Shown here in pieces: positions 7,268 to 13,000 of a DNA stretch of 16,691 nucleotides. The stretch comes from Actinomycetota bacterium (GTDB taxonomy: Bacteria > Actinomycetota > Acidimicrobiia > Acidimicrobiales > Ilumatobacteraceae). The notes below the pieces were generated by a model. That model saw nothing but the letters and a program-made list of their open reading frames with translations. It was not told where the DNA came from and ran no database searches. The stretch spans positions 1-16,691 of the forward strand of contig WLEG01000014.1 of assembly GCA_009704425.1 (NCBI GenBank), in the 5' to 3' direction. Position numbers and translations under genes: made by a program. Within the stretch, counting starts at the first letter, position 1, and each line of letters starts with the position of its first letter.

Positions 7268-9022
7268 TCAGAGGTACTGACCGGTGGCGCTGCGCTCGAT
7301 GGCCCGGCCGCCGGCCACACCCGCGGCGGTTCGTCCCTCGTTCACCAACGTGCGGATGAAGACGATCCGCTCGCCCTTCTTGCCCGAGATCTTCGCCCAG
7401 TCGTCGGGATTCGTGGTGTTGGGGAGATCCTCGTGCTCGCGGAACTCCTGACGAATCGAGTCGAGAAGGTCCTGCGTGCGCACGCCCCGTTCACCACCGG
7501 CGATCACCCGCTTGATCGCCAGCTTCTTGGCGCGGCGGACGATGTTCTCGATCATGGCACCCGACGAGAAATCGCGGTAGCAGAGAACTTCCTTGTCCCC
7601 GTTCGCGTAGGTCACCTCGAGGAAGCGGTTCTCCTCGTCGGTGCGGTACATCATCTCGGCGGTGGCGTCGATCATGGTCGCCACCGCCGCCTCGGGCGAT
7701 CCGGCCCGCGCCACCTCACCCTCGTCCAGTGGGACGTCGACCGTGAGATACCGGGCGAAGATCTGGCGCGCCGCGGCCTCGGTCGGACGCTCGATCTTGA
7801 TCTTCACGTCGAGACGTCCGGGTCGCAGGATCGCGGGGTCGATCAGATCCTCCCGATTGGTCGCGCCGATGACGATGACGTTGCGCAGACCCTCCACCCC
7901 GTCGATCTCGGCCAACAACTGGGGGACGATGGTGGACTCCATGTCGGACGAGATGCCGGTGCCACGGGTGCGGAACATCGAATCCATCTCGTCGAAGAAG
8001 ACGATGACGGGCCAACCCTCCTCGCTCTTCTCACGGGCACGCTGGAACACCAGACGGATCTGACGCTCGGTTTCTCCGACGTACTTGTTCAACAACTCGG
8101 GTCCCTTGATGTTGATGAAGTAACTGCGACCCTTCTCGTCGCCGGTCTTGGACGCGACCTTCTTGGCCAAGCTGTTGGCCACCGCCTTGGCGATGAGGGT
8201 CTTTCCGCAACCGGGCGGGCCGTACAACAGGATCCCCTTGGGGGCCGGCAACGCGTGCTCGGCGAAGAGGTCCTGATAGAGGAACGGGAGTTCCACCGCG
8301 TCGGCGATCTGCTCGATCTGACTGTCGAGTCCACCGATGTCGAGGTAGCTGATGTCGGGAACCTCCTCCAGCAGCAGGTCCTCCACCTCGGGTCGCGGCA
8401 ACTTCTCGAGAAGCAGGTGCGACCGTGGGTCGAGACGAACGGTGTCACCCGACCGAAGGTGCACCCCCCGCAGCGCGTCGGCCAACTCGCAGACGATCTC
8501 CTCGTCGGTGCGACCCACCACGATGGCGCGAACGCCGTCCTCGAGCACCTCCTTGATGGAGACGACGTCACCGGCCCCTTCGGCCGAACGAGCCGTGACC
8601 ACGTTGAAACTCTCGTTCAACACCACCTCGGCACCCCGGGCCAACGTGTCGATGTCGATGTCGGGATGGAGGTTCACCCGCATCTTGCGGCCGCTCGTGA
8701 GCACGTCCACCGTGCCGTCGTCGTTCTTGCCCACCACCACGCCGTACGCGGACGGTGGCTGCGACAACTTGTCCACCTCGTCGCGCAGCGAGGCGATGTT
8801 CTCGCGCGCGCCGCGCAACGCGTGGCTCAACTTCTCGTTCTTCTCGACCTCTTGGGACAGCAGGCCCTTGGTCTCGAGCAATCTCTCCTCGAGTTGACGG
8901 GTCCGGCGCGGGGCGTCACTCAGGCGGCGACGCAACACGGCCACCTCGGCCTCCAGGACCTGCAGGGCCGCACGGAGCGACTCGATGTCGGATCCATCGG
9001 ATTGCGCATCGTCGGCGTGCAT
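7268..9022 (-). CDS. mpa: Proteasome-activating AAA ATPase Mpa/ARC
   Basis: Mpa is the hexameric unfoldase that captures Pup through its N-terminal coiled coil and threads substrates into the 20S core. The 584-residue protein has a coiled coil (about 12-90), tandem OB domains (about 91-205) and an AAA domain. The AAA domain has Walker A GPPGCGKT (268-275), Walker B VIVFFDEMD (339-347), the sensor region GATNRED (386-392) and RPGR (400-403). It ends GQYL, the proteasome-docking tail that opens the PrcA gate. The frame is open well upstream of the true start. ATG 9022 is chosen because GGGAGG lies five bases before it and the coiled coil then starts near residue 12, as in relatives. It is first in the mpa-dop-pup-prcB-prcA unit. 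Confidence 0.98.
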   Translation of the reverse strand: MHADDAQSDGSDIESLRAALQVLEAEVAVLRRRLSDAPRRTRQLEERLLETKGLLSQEVEKNEKLSHALRGARENIASLRDEVDKLSQPPSAYGVVVGKNDDGTVDVLTSGRKMRVNLHPDIDIDTLARGAEVVLNESFNVVTARSAEGAGDVVSIKEVLEDGVRAIVVGRTDEEIVCELADALRGVHLRSGDTVRLDPRSHLLLEKLPRPEVEDLLLEEVPDISYLDIGGLDSQIEQIADAVELPFLYQDLFAEHALPAPKGILLYGPPGCGKTLIAKAVANSLAKKVASKTGDEKGRSYFINIKGPELLNKYVGETERQIRLVFQRAREKSEEGWPVIVFFDEMDSMFRTRGTGISSDMESTIVPQLLAEIDGVEGLRNVIVIGATNREDLIDPAILRPGRLDVKIKIERPTEAAARQIFARYLTVDVPLDEGEVARAGSPEAAVATMIDATAEMMYRTDEENRFLEVTYANGDKEVLCYRDFSSGAMIENIVRRAKKLAIKRVIAGGERGVRTQDLLDSIRQEFREHEDLPNTTNPDDWAKISGKKGERIVFIRTLVNEGRTAAGVAGGRAIERSATGQYL

Positions 9023-9027
9023 CGGTA

Positions 9028-9033
9028 CCTCCC
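9028..9033 (-). promoter_or_regulatory. Ribosome binding site deciding the mpa start
   Basis: GGGAGG lies five bases before ATG 9022. It rules out the 62-residue N-terminal extension that the open frame would otherwise allow. Confidence 0.8.
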
Positions 9034-9039
9034 GGGCAA

Positions 9040-9045
9040 AAACTA
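9040..9045 (-). promoter_or_regulatory. Candidate -10 element of the mpa-dop-pup-prcBA unit
   Basis: TAGTTT on the minus strand fits TANNNT and would start transcription near 9033, giving a short leader that includes the Shine-Dalgarno sequence. No good -35 is visible. It lies in the 221-base divergent region shared with the ferredoxin gene. Confidence 0.45.
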
Positions 9046-9151
9046 CACCGAGGTCTCGCGGGTCGCCGTGGCGAGGTCCCCGGGGTCGCCGACTCCCGTC
9101 ACACGTCCGACCCCCGGGTGATCGTGACCCGGTTCCACCGAAGCGCCCCTC

Positions 9152-9166
9152 GACATGTAAAGTGTC
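9152..9166 (+). promoter_or_regulatory. Candidate -10 of the ferredoxin gene inside a small palindrome
   Basis: TAAAGT (9158-9163) fits TANNNT. It is enclosed by GACA (9152-9155) and TGTC (9163-9166), an inverted repeat with seven bases between the arms that could be a repressor site over the -10. Transcription would start near 9170, leaving a leader of about 74 bases. The arms are short, so chance is not excluded. Confidence 0.3.
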
Positions 9167-9243
9167 CTCGCGTCGCCGAATTGCGCGTCGCCGGGACACG
9201 CGTTTCATCCCGCCGTCATTTCACGAGGAGCAAGCGAGCACAC

Positions 9244-9489
9244 ATGAAGGTCTGGATCGACCAGGATCTCTGCACCGGCGACGGACTCTGCGAGGAGATC
9301 GCCCCCGATGTCTTTACTCTGCTGGATGACGGCCTGGCCTACGTGAAGGAAGGCAGCAAGGTCTTCGCGACGGCCAAGGGCAACGCCCAGGGCGCCGACG
9401 GTCTCGCCAACATCCCCGATGGTCAGCTCGACGGCGTCATCGAATCCGCCGAGGAATGCCCCGGCGAGTGCATTTTCATCGAACCCTGA
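9244..9489 (+). CDS. Ferredoxin, single-cluster [3Fe-4S]/[4Fe-4S] type
   Basis: This is an 81-residue acidic electron carrier. The N-terminal motif is C10-T-G-D13-G-L-C16 followed by EEIAPDVF, and the C-terminal motif is C72-P-G-E-C76. The position that holds the second Cys in ordinary [4Fe-4S] ferredoxins is Asp13. The cluster is therefore either [3Fe-4S] or an Asp-ligated [4Fe-4S], as known for Pyrococcus furiosus ferredoxin. Cys76 is an extra Cys near the last ligand. The ATG at 9244 gives the usual MKVWIDQDLC start, and GAGGAG lies 13 bases upstream, slightly far. It is divergent from mpa and convergent with trmI. The redox partner is not shown by the sequence. The Fe-S enzyme TtuA encoded nearby is a possible client. 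Confidence 0.93.
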   Translation: MKVWIDQDLCTGDGLCEEIAPDVFTLLDDGLAYVKEGSKVFATAKGNAQGADGLANIPDGQLDGVIESAEECPGECIFIEP

Positions 9490-9508
9490 TCGTCTCGATC
9501 CCGTTCAA

Positions 9509-10282
9509 TCATTCGCCGAGCAATCGGCCCACCGTCAAGAACCCCGTGTGCGCCACCATTCGGTGATCCGGTCGCACGGCCATTCCCTCGATGTACCACC
9601 CGCGGTGAAGCACCTCGAGGGTGCGCGTTCCCGTCCATGACGGATTCGCCATCGCCTCTCGCGTCTGCACGGCCTGGGTGATCGACGGCGTGTACGCCAC
9701 CAGGATGCCGCCCGGTTTCATCACCCGTTGGGCGTGGGGCACCACTTGCCAGGGTTCGGGGAGGTCCAAGACCACCCGGTCGATGTCGGCGGCGTCGATT
9801 CCCTCGTAGCAATCGCGGACCTGCACGTCGTATCGCTCCAGCGCCTGTTCGCCCAGGAACGAACGAACGTTGGTGACGGCGCGGTTGGCGAAGTCCTCGC
9901 GCAACTCGTAGCCGGTGATGTGGGCCCCGTAGCGCAACATCGTCATCGACAACGCCCCCGAACCCACGCCACTCTCCAGCACCCGCACACCGGGTCCGAT
10001 GTCGGCGAGCATGCAGATGGGCGCCAGATCCTTGGGGTAGATCACCTGGGCCCCACGGGGCATCTCCACCACGAAGTCCTCGAGGGTGGGACGCAAGGCG
10101 ATGTAGCGCGCGCCCTTCGTGGACTGCAGTCGACTCCCCTCGGGCCGTCCGACGATCTCGGCGTGGGCCACGAAACCCGCGTGACTGTGGAACTCGGCTC
10201 CGTCGGCCAGGGTGATGAGGTATCGGCGCTGCTTGCCGTCGATCAGGAGAACCTTGTCTCCGTAGTTGAATTGTCCGCTCAT
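9509..10282 (-). CDS. trmI: tRNA (adenine-58-N1)-methyltransferase TrmI
   Basis: TrmI methylates N1 of adenine 58 in the tRNA T-loop using S-adenosylmethionine and works as a tetramer. The 257-residue protein has an N-terminal beta domain (about 1-75) and a Rossmann methyltransferase domain. The latter has the SAM loop VLESGVGSGALS (about 101-112), GYELRED (124-130), the family motif DLPEPW (173-178) and the C-terminal RPDHRMVAHTGFL (237-249). The frame continues upstream, but ATG 10282 overlaps the ttuA stop as ATGA, has GGAGG ten bases upstream and gives the expected N-terminus. It is the last gene of its unit. Its nearness to mpa is also found in mycobacteria. It converges with the ferredoxin gene across 19 bases. 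Confidence 0.95.
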   Translation of the reverse strand: MSGQFNYGDKVLLIDGKQRRYLITLADGAEFHSHAGFVAHAEIVGRPEGSRLQSTKGARYIALRPTLEDFVVEMPRGAQVIYPKDLAPICMLADIGPGVRVLESGVGSGALSMTMLRYGAHITGYELREDFANRAVTNVRSFLGEQALERYDVQVRDCYEGIDAADIDRVVLDLPEPWQVVPHAQRVMKPGGILVAYTPSITQAVQTREAMANPSWTGTRTLEVLHRGWYIEGMAVRPDHRMVAHTGFLTVGRLLGE

Positions 10283-11286
10283 CGCGATTCGACCTCCACC
10301 GTGGCGCGTCGTTCGGCGCGACTCTTCTTCCTGATCAGATCGACCGACACCGGGGCGTGGGCCGAGGAACGCTCGACGAGGCGACAGAAAGCGCACACGA
10401 TCTCGCCGTCCACCGCGTGATCGTCGCTCACGCCCGTCGCGGCACCGCAACGGGCGCAGGGTCGAACGCTGTCGGCGCCGACGGCCGCGATGTCGGCCAA
10501 CAGCGGCGCCATACGGTCGAGGAATCCGAGGTAATAGGACGCCTTCGTCCCGGGCGACTTCTCCTCGAGGGCGTTCAACGCTTCCTTGTAGCCGAGGTGC
10601 CGGTTGCCCGCCGCCATCGGGCACTCCTCGATGATGTAGTCGATGCCGCGAATGACGCACCATGCGGCCATCTCGCGTTCGGTCAATCGGATGAGTGGCT
10701 TCACCTTGCGCGGAAAGCCGTGACGCGCGGGCAGCACGGGCAACTGACGGGCCAGGTACTCGACGTCCCAACGAAGCGCGTTGCCGAAGAGCACGGCCGC
10801 CTCGTCGTCGAGGTTGTGTCCGGTGACGACGACGTCGTAGCCGCCGTCGACCGCCGCCTTGTCGAAGATGTGTCGCTTGCTCATGCCGCAGGCGGAACAC
10901 GGAACCCGACCCGTCGCCTTCGAGGCGGTCGGAACGTCGTAGCCGTAGTCCTCGCGCAACGACACCACCTTCAGAACGAGTCCGCGCTCGGCGGCGAAAC
11001 GCTCGGCGTATCCGCGCGACTCCTCGCTGTAGTCACCGATGCCGAGGGCGATGTACAAGCCGTCGGCCTTGTAGCCCAACTCGACGAGCAGGTCCCACAC
11101 CGCGAGCGAGTCCTTGCCGCCGGAAACGGCCACGAGGATTCGATCGTCCTCGGAGAACATCGAATGGTCGTGAACGGCCTTGGCCACCTGTCGCCGGCAC
11201 AGTTGCAGGAAATGCTCCGCGCAGAAATTCGCGTTGTGGCGCGGAAGTTCGATGACGGCCGGCTCACGGCAGGTGCGACACTTCAT
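10279..11286 (-). CDS. ttuA: tRNA 2-thiouridine synthetase, TtuA type (TtcA/TtuA family)
   Basis: TtuA adenylates a tRNA uridine and puts sulfur on C2. In Thermus the target is ribothymidine 54 in the T-loop, with sulfur delivered by the carrier TtuB. The 335-residue protein has an N-terminal zinc site (C3, C6, C22, H25), the PP-loop SGGKDS (55-60) and SGRVPCSACG-like TGRVPCSACG with C130 and C133. C222 in EECP completes the expected Fe-S ligand set. GHNLDDEAAVLFGN (157-170) and a C-terminal zinc site (C277, C280, C298, C301) follow. These match Thermus TtuA closely from memory, including the Cys numbering. A basic tail of about 30 residues follows the last zinc site. The ATG at 11286 is one base after the ttuB stop, and the 3' end overlaps trmI. 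Confidence 0.9.
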   Translation of the reverse strand: MKCRTCREPAVIELPRHNANFCAEHFLQLCRRQVAKAVHDHSMFSEDDRILVAVSGGKDSLAVWDLLVELGYKADGLYIALGIGDYSEESRGYAERFAAERGLVLKVVSLREDYGYDVPTASKATGRVPCSACGMSKRHIFDKAAVDGGYDVVVTGHNLDDEAAVLFGNALRWDVEYLARQLPVLPARHGFPRKVKPLIRLTEREMAAWCVIRGIDYIIEECPMAAGNRHLGYKEALNALEEKSPGTKASYYLGFLDRMAPLLADIAAVGADSVRPCARCGAATGVSDDHAVDGEIVCAFCRLVERSSAHAPVSVDLIRKKSRAERRATVEVESR

Positions 11287-11287
11287 G

Positions 11288-11485
11288 TCAGGCCCCGCCG
11301 GAGATGACCGGACGAATCTCGATGACGTCGTCGCGATCGAGTTCGGCGTCTCCGGGAACGAGGACTCCGTTCCGAATCACCAAGTGGGCCTCGCGGGCGA
11401 GGTCGAGTTCGGAGAGCAACGCGTGCACCCTCCGCCGTCCGTCGATCTCGATCTCCCGACGGGGATTGCGCAGGATCACCCTCAT
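11288..11485 (-). CDS. Ubiquitin-fold sulfur carrier protein, TtuB/MoaD/ThiS-like
   Basis: This is a 65-residue beta-grasp protein. Sulfur carriers of this family are activated at a C-terminal Gly-Gly, receive sulfur as a thiocarboxylate and pass it to a partner enzyme. The visible signs are small size, alternating short hydrophobic strands, the LVIRNGVLVPGD turn (about 36-46), and the VIEIRPVISGG end (55-64). Lying one base upstream of ttuA makes it the probable TtuB. Unusually, the chain continues one residue past Gly-Gly and ends in Ala, so activation may need trimming. ATG 11485 overlaps the upstream stop as ATGA and is chosen over a longer frame that overlaps the upstream gene. No Shine-Dalgarno is visible, so translation is probably coupled. 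Confidence 0.85.
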   Translation of the reverse strand: MRVILRNPRREIEIDGRRRVHALLSELDLAREAHLVIRNGVLVPGDAELDRDDVIEIRPVISGGA

Positions 11486-11700
11486 CGACGACGACCGCGG
11501 CGACGAGGCTCGAGAGCCGACACCGTGACACTCTGGCCCGGCCGAAGGGTCTCGGTGGACACGACCTGAGGACGACGACCGACCATCCGACGCAACAGTC
11601 GGGCGCCCCACACGACGACACCGACGGCGAACCAGCCACGGCGGCCCCGACCGAAACCGTCCTTCAGGCTGCGGGCACGAAGATACGAGAGAACCGACAC
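11482..11700 (-). CDS. Small basic membrane-associated protein of unknown function
   Basis: This 72-residue protein is not one I can name. It has a basic N-terminal region, one short hydrophobic segment (about 22-35, FAVGVVVWGARLL) followed by Arg-rich residues, then a polar stretch with TETLRPGQSVTVSALEP (about 49-65) and an Arg-rich tail. The pattern suggests a single span or amphipathic membrane anchor with a basic cytoplasmic tail. The GTG start at 11700 lies three bases after the upstream stop and has no Shine-Dalgarno. The stop overlaps the sulfur-carrier ATG as ATGA. It is supported as a gene by this tight packing on both sides and by a composition like its neighbours, not by homology. 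Confidence 0.65.
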   Translation of the reverse strand: MSVLSYLRARSLKDGFGRGRRGWFAVGVVVWGARLLRRMVGRRPQVVSTETLRPGQSVTVSALEPRRRGRRR

Positions 11701-11703
11701 GAG

Positions 11704-11925
11704 TCAGACGCGACGAATCTCGACGACGGTGGAACGACGCTTGCCACTGCGCCGACCGAGCAGGAAGAAGACCACCACGAGCGCGACGCCGACACCACCG
11801 GCCACCGCGAGCAACGTGGAGCGACGGTCGTCGACCTTGCCCTGCACGTCACCCTGCAACGCGCGCAACTTGTTCTCGATGTCCTGACGCGACACGCGCG
11901 ACGACGATGAATCGGTGGTGGCCAT
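11704..11925 (-). CDS. Small single-span membrane protein of unknown function
   Basis: This 73-residue protein is not one I recognise by family. It has a polar N-terminus, a charged, probably helical segment (about 13-35, with QDIENKLRALQGDVQ), a strongly hydrophobic span (about 38-57, including VGVALVVVFFLLG), and a basic cytoplasmic-type tail (RRSGKRRS) ending in EIRRV. The positive charges after the span suggest the C-terminus is inside the cell. ATG 11925 shares its A with the upstream TGA stop (TGATG), so translation is probably coupled to the preceding gene. An upstream in-frame start would overlap that gene by 100 bases and is not preferred. Confidence 0.7.
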   Translation of the reverse strand: MATTDSSSSRVSRQDIENKLRALQGDVQGKVDDRRSTLLAVAGGVGVALVVVFFLLGRRSGKRRSTVVEIRRV

Positions 11926-12272
11926 CAGCGGGGTTCCTTTCCGAGCGTCGCCTTCTTGACGCGCGACAACGCCACGACGGAGAGCACGACGCACAACACG
12001 AGCACGACGACGTACGGGACCCAACTGAATCCGCCGTCGAAGGCATCGGTCTCGGTCTGCAACAGTCGCAACACACCGAGCAACACCAGAACGAGACCCA
12101 AACCGAGAAAGACCGCTCCGGCGGTCCCGAGTGCCAGCCAGCGTCCGGCACCCTTCAGGGGTCCGAGGGTCTCCTGCTTGGCATAGTCACGAACCAGTTC
12201 CACGACGTCGCCGACGCTGGCCGATTCGCGACGAGCACGGATCGATGCGGGGGTCTGATCGGCGGCGGACAC
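11925..12272 (-). CDS. Small two-span membrane protein, holin-superfamily-III-like
   Basis: The 115-residue protein has a soluble, charged N-terminal helix (about 20-38, VGDVVELVRDYAKQETL) and two hydrophobic spans (about 46-70 and 86-103) joined by a loop with DAFDGGFSWVP. It ends in a basic tail. It resembles the actinobacterial Holin-X (Phage_holin_3_6) type of membrane proteins, which despite the name occur in ordinary chromosomal operons. I judge this by pattern only. No lysis gene or phage gene is nearby. The GTG start at 12272 follows a TAGAAA hexamer by six bases, the same spacing as other leaderless starts in the window. It is first in the six-gene unit that ends with ttuA and trmI. 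Confidence 0.7.
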   Translation of the reverse strand: MSAADQTPASIRARRESASVGDVVELVRDYAKQETLGPLKGAGRWLALGTAGAVFLGLGLVLVLLGVLRLLQTETDAFDGGFSWVPYVVVLVLCVVLSVVALSRVKKATLGKEPR

Positions 12273-12278
12273 GCCTAG

Positions 12279-12284
12279 TTTCTA
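12279..12284 (-). promoter_or_regulatory. -10-like element of the small-membrane-protein/ttuB/ttuA/trmI unit
   Basis: TAGAAA on the minus strand is followed by CTAGGC and the GTG start at 12272. It lacks the final T of TANNNT, but the six-base spacing matches the other leaderless starts. It lies in the 58-base gap after the LON-domain gene and sits within CTAGAAACTAG. Confidence 0.4.
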
Positions 12285-12330
12285 GCATCAGATCGACGAA
12301 ACCCCACCTCAACGGACGTATCCGAACCGG

Positions 12331-12990
12331 TCACCGGTCCGGCCCGGGGTTCAGCAGGCGAAAGCGCAGGGAGTCCTCCACCTCGGAGATGGCCTCGGCG
12401 AACAACCGGAAACGGCGACCCGGACCTTCGGCGCGCAACAGTCGTTGTCGATCCGACGCACCGAGGGGGGCCAAGGTGACCACGGCGTAGCTGATCTCCA
12501 CCTCGTTCAACTCGTCGAGATCCGGACGCTCCGGCACCTGCACGCCGAGTTCGGCGGTCAGAGCGAGCACCCGATCGAGCGCGTCCAGCGCGCCGACGCG
12601 CATCGCCAGGTGGTCGACGTCGGAATCGTCGTCCCGATCGGGCCAATCCCGAACCTCGGCGACCGGATGCGGATCGTCCTCGAGCCAACGCACCACTTCG
12701 ATGCGTCGCTCCCCCACGGCCAGCACCGCCAGACGTCCCTCGACGATCGTCTTCACGTCGACGATTCGCGCCGTGGTACCCACCGTCGATCGAACGTCAC
12801 CGCCCCCGACCTCGCTTCCACGCTCGATCATGACCACCCCGAACTCGGGGACACGGGACACGAGGCAACGATCGATCATCTCGAGGTAACGCGGTTCGAA
12901 GACCTGCAGCGGGAGCAACGCCCCCGGCATCAAGGGACCGCCGAGCGGAAACATCGGCAAGGTGTACGTGGATCGCGGACTCTCGTTCAT
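12331..12990 (-). CDS. Stand-alone LON substrate-binding domain protein
   Basis: This 219-residue protein consists almost only of the LON (PUA-like) domain found at the N-terminus of Lon protease. MFPLGGPLMPGALLPLQVFEPRY (pattern F-P-L...P...L-P-L-x-V-F-E-P-R-Y, about 13-35) is the family signature, followed by the GT-T-A-R-I-V-D strand (about 71-78), GRLAVLAVGERRIEVV and a helical C-terminal half. There is no AAA ATPase and no Ser-Lys peptidase domain, and the length shows it is complete rather than a Lon fragment. The function of such proteins is unsettled; substrate binding is an inference from Lon. ATG 12990 is ten bases after the dacB stop, so it is probably co-transcribed. No clear Shine-Dalgarno is seen. 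Confidence 0.88.
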   Translation of the reverse strand: MNESPRSTYTLPMFPLGGPLMPGALLPLQVFEPRYLEMIDRCLVSRVPEFGVVMIERGSEVGGGDVRSTVGTTARIVDVKTIVEGRLAVLAVGERRIEVVRWLEDDPHPVAEVRDWPDRDDDSDVDHLAMRVGALDALDRVLALTAELGVQVPERPDLDELNEVEISYAVVTLAPLGASDRQRLLRAEGPGRRFRLFAEAISEVEDSLRFRLLNPGPDR

Positions 12991-13000
12991 GTGAACGCGA

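Noticed and set aside
7433..9121. 562-codon open frame on the plus strand opposite mpa
   Set aside because: It mirrors mpa in the complementary frame. Its His/Asp/Leu-rich translation has no domain, and mpa explains the region fully.
9023..9208. N-terminal extension of Mpa by 62 residues
   Set aside because: The GGGAGG site before ATG 9022, the candidate -10 just upstream, and the family N-terminus place the start at 9022.
9488..9500. GATCG-TCT-CGATC hairpin between the ferredoxin gene and trmI as a terminator
   Set aside because: The stem is only five base pairs with a three-base loop and no T-run. It is too weak to call.
10283..10900. N-terminal extension of TrmI by about 200 residues, which could look like a fusion
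   Set aside because: This is the shadow frame of ttuA. The GTG/ATGA overlap and the GGAGG site support ATG 10282.
11925..12272. Holin-like protein as evidence of a prophage
   Set aside because: No phage structural, lysis or integrase gene is nearby. This type of two-span protein is found in ordinary actinobacterial operons.
12313..12324. CGGA-CGTA-TCCG hairpin after the LON-domain gene as a terminator
   Set aside because: A four-base stem without a T-run is expected by chance in GC-rich DNA.
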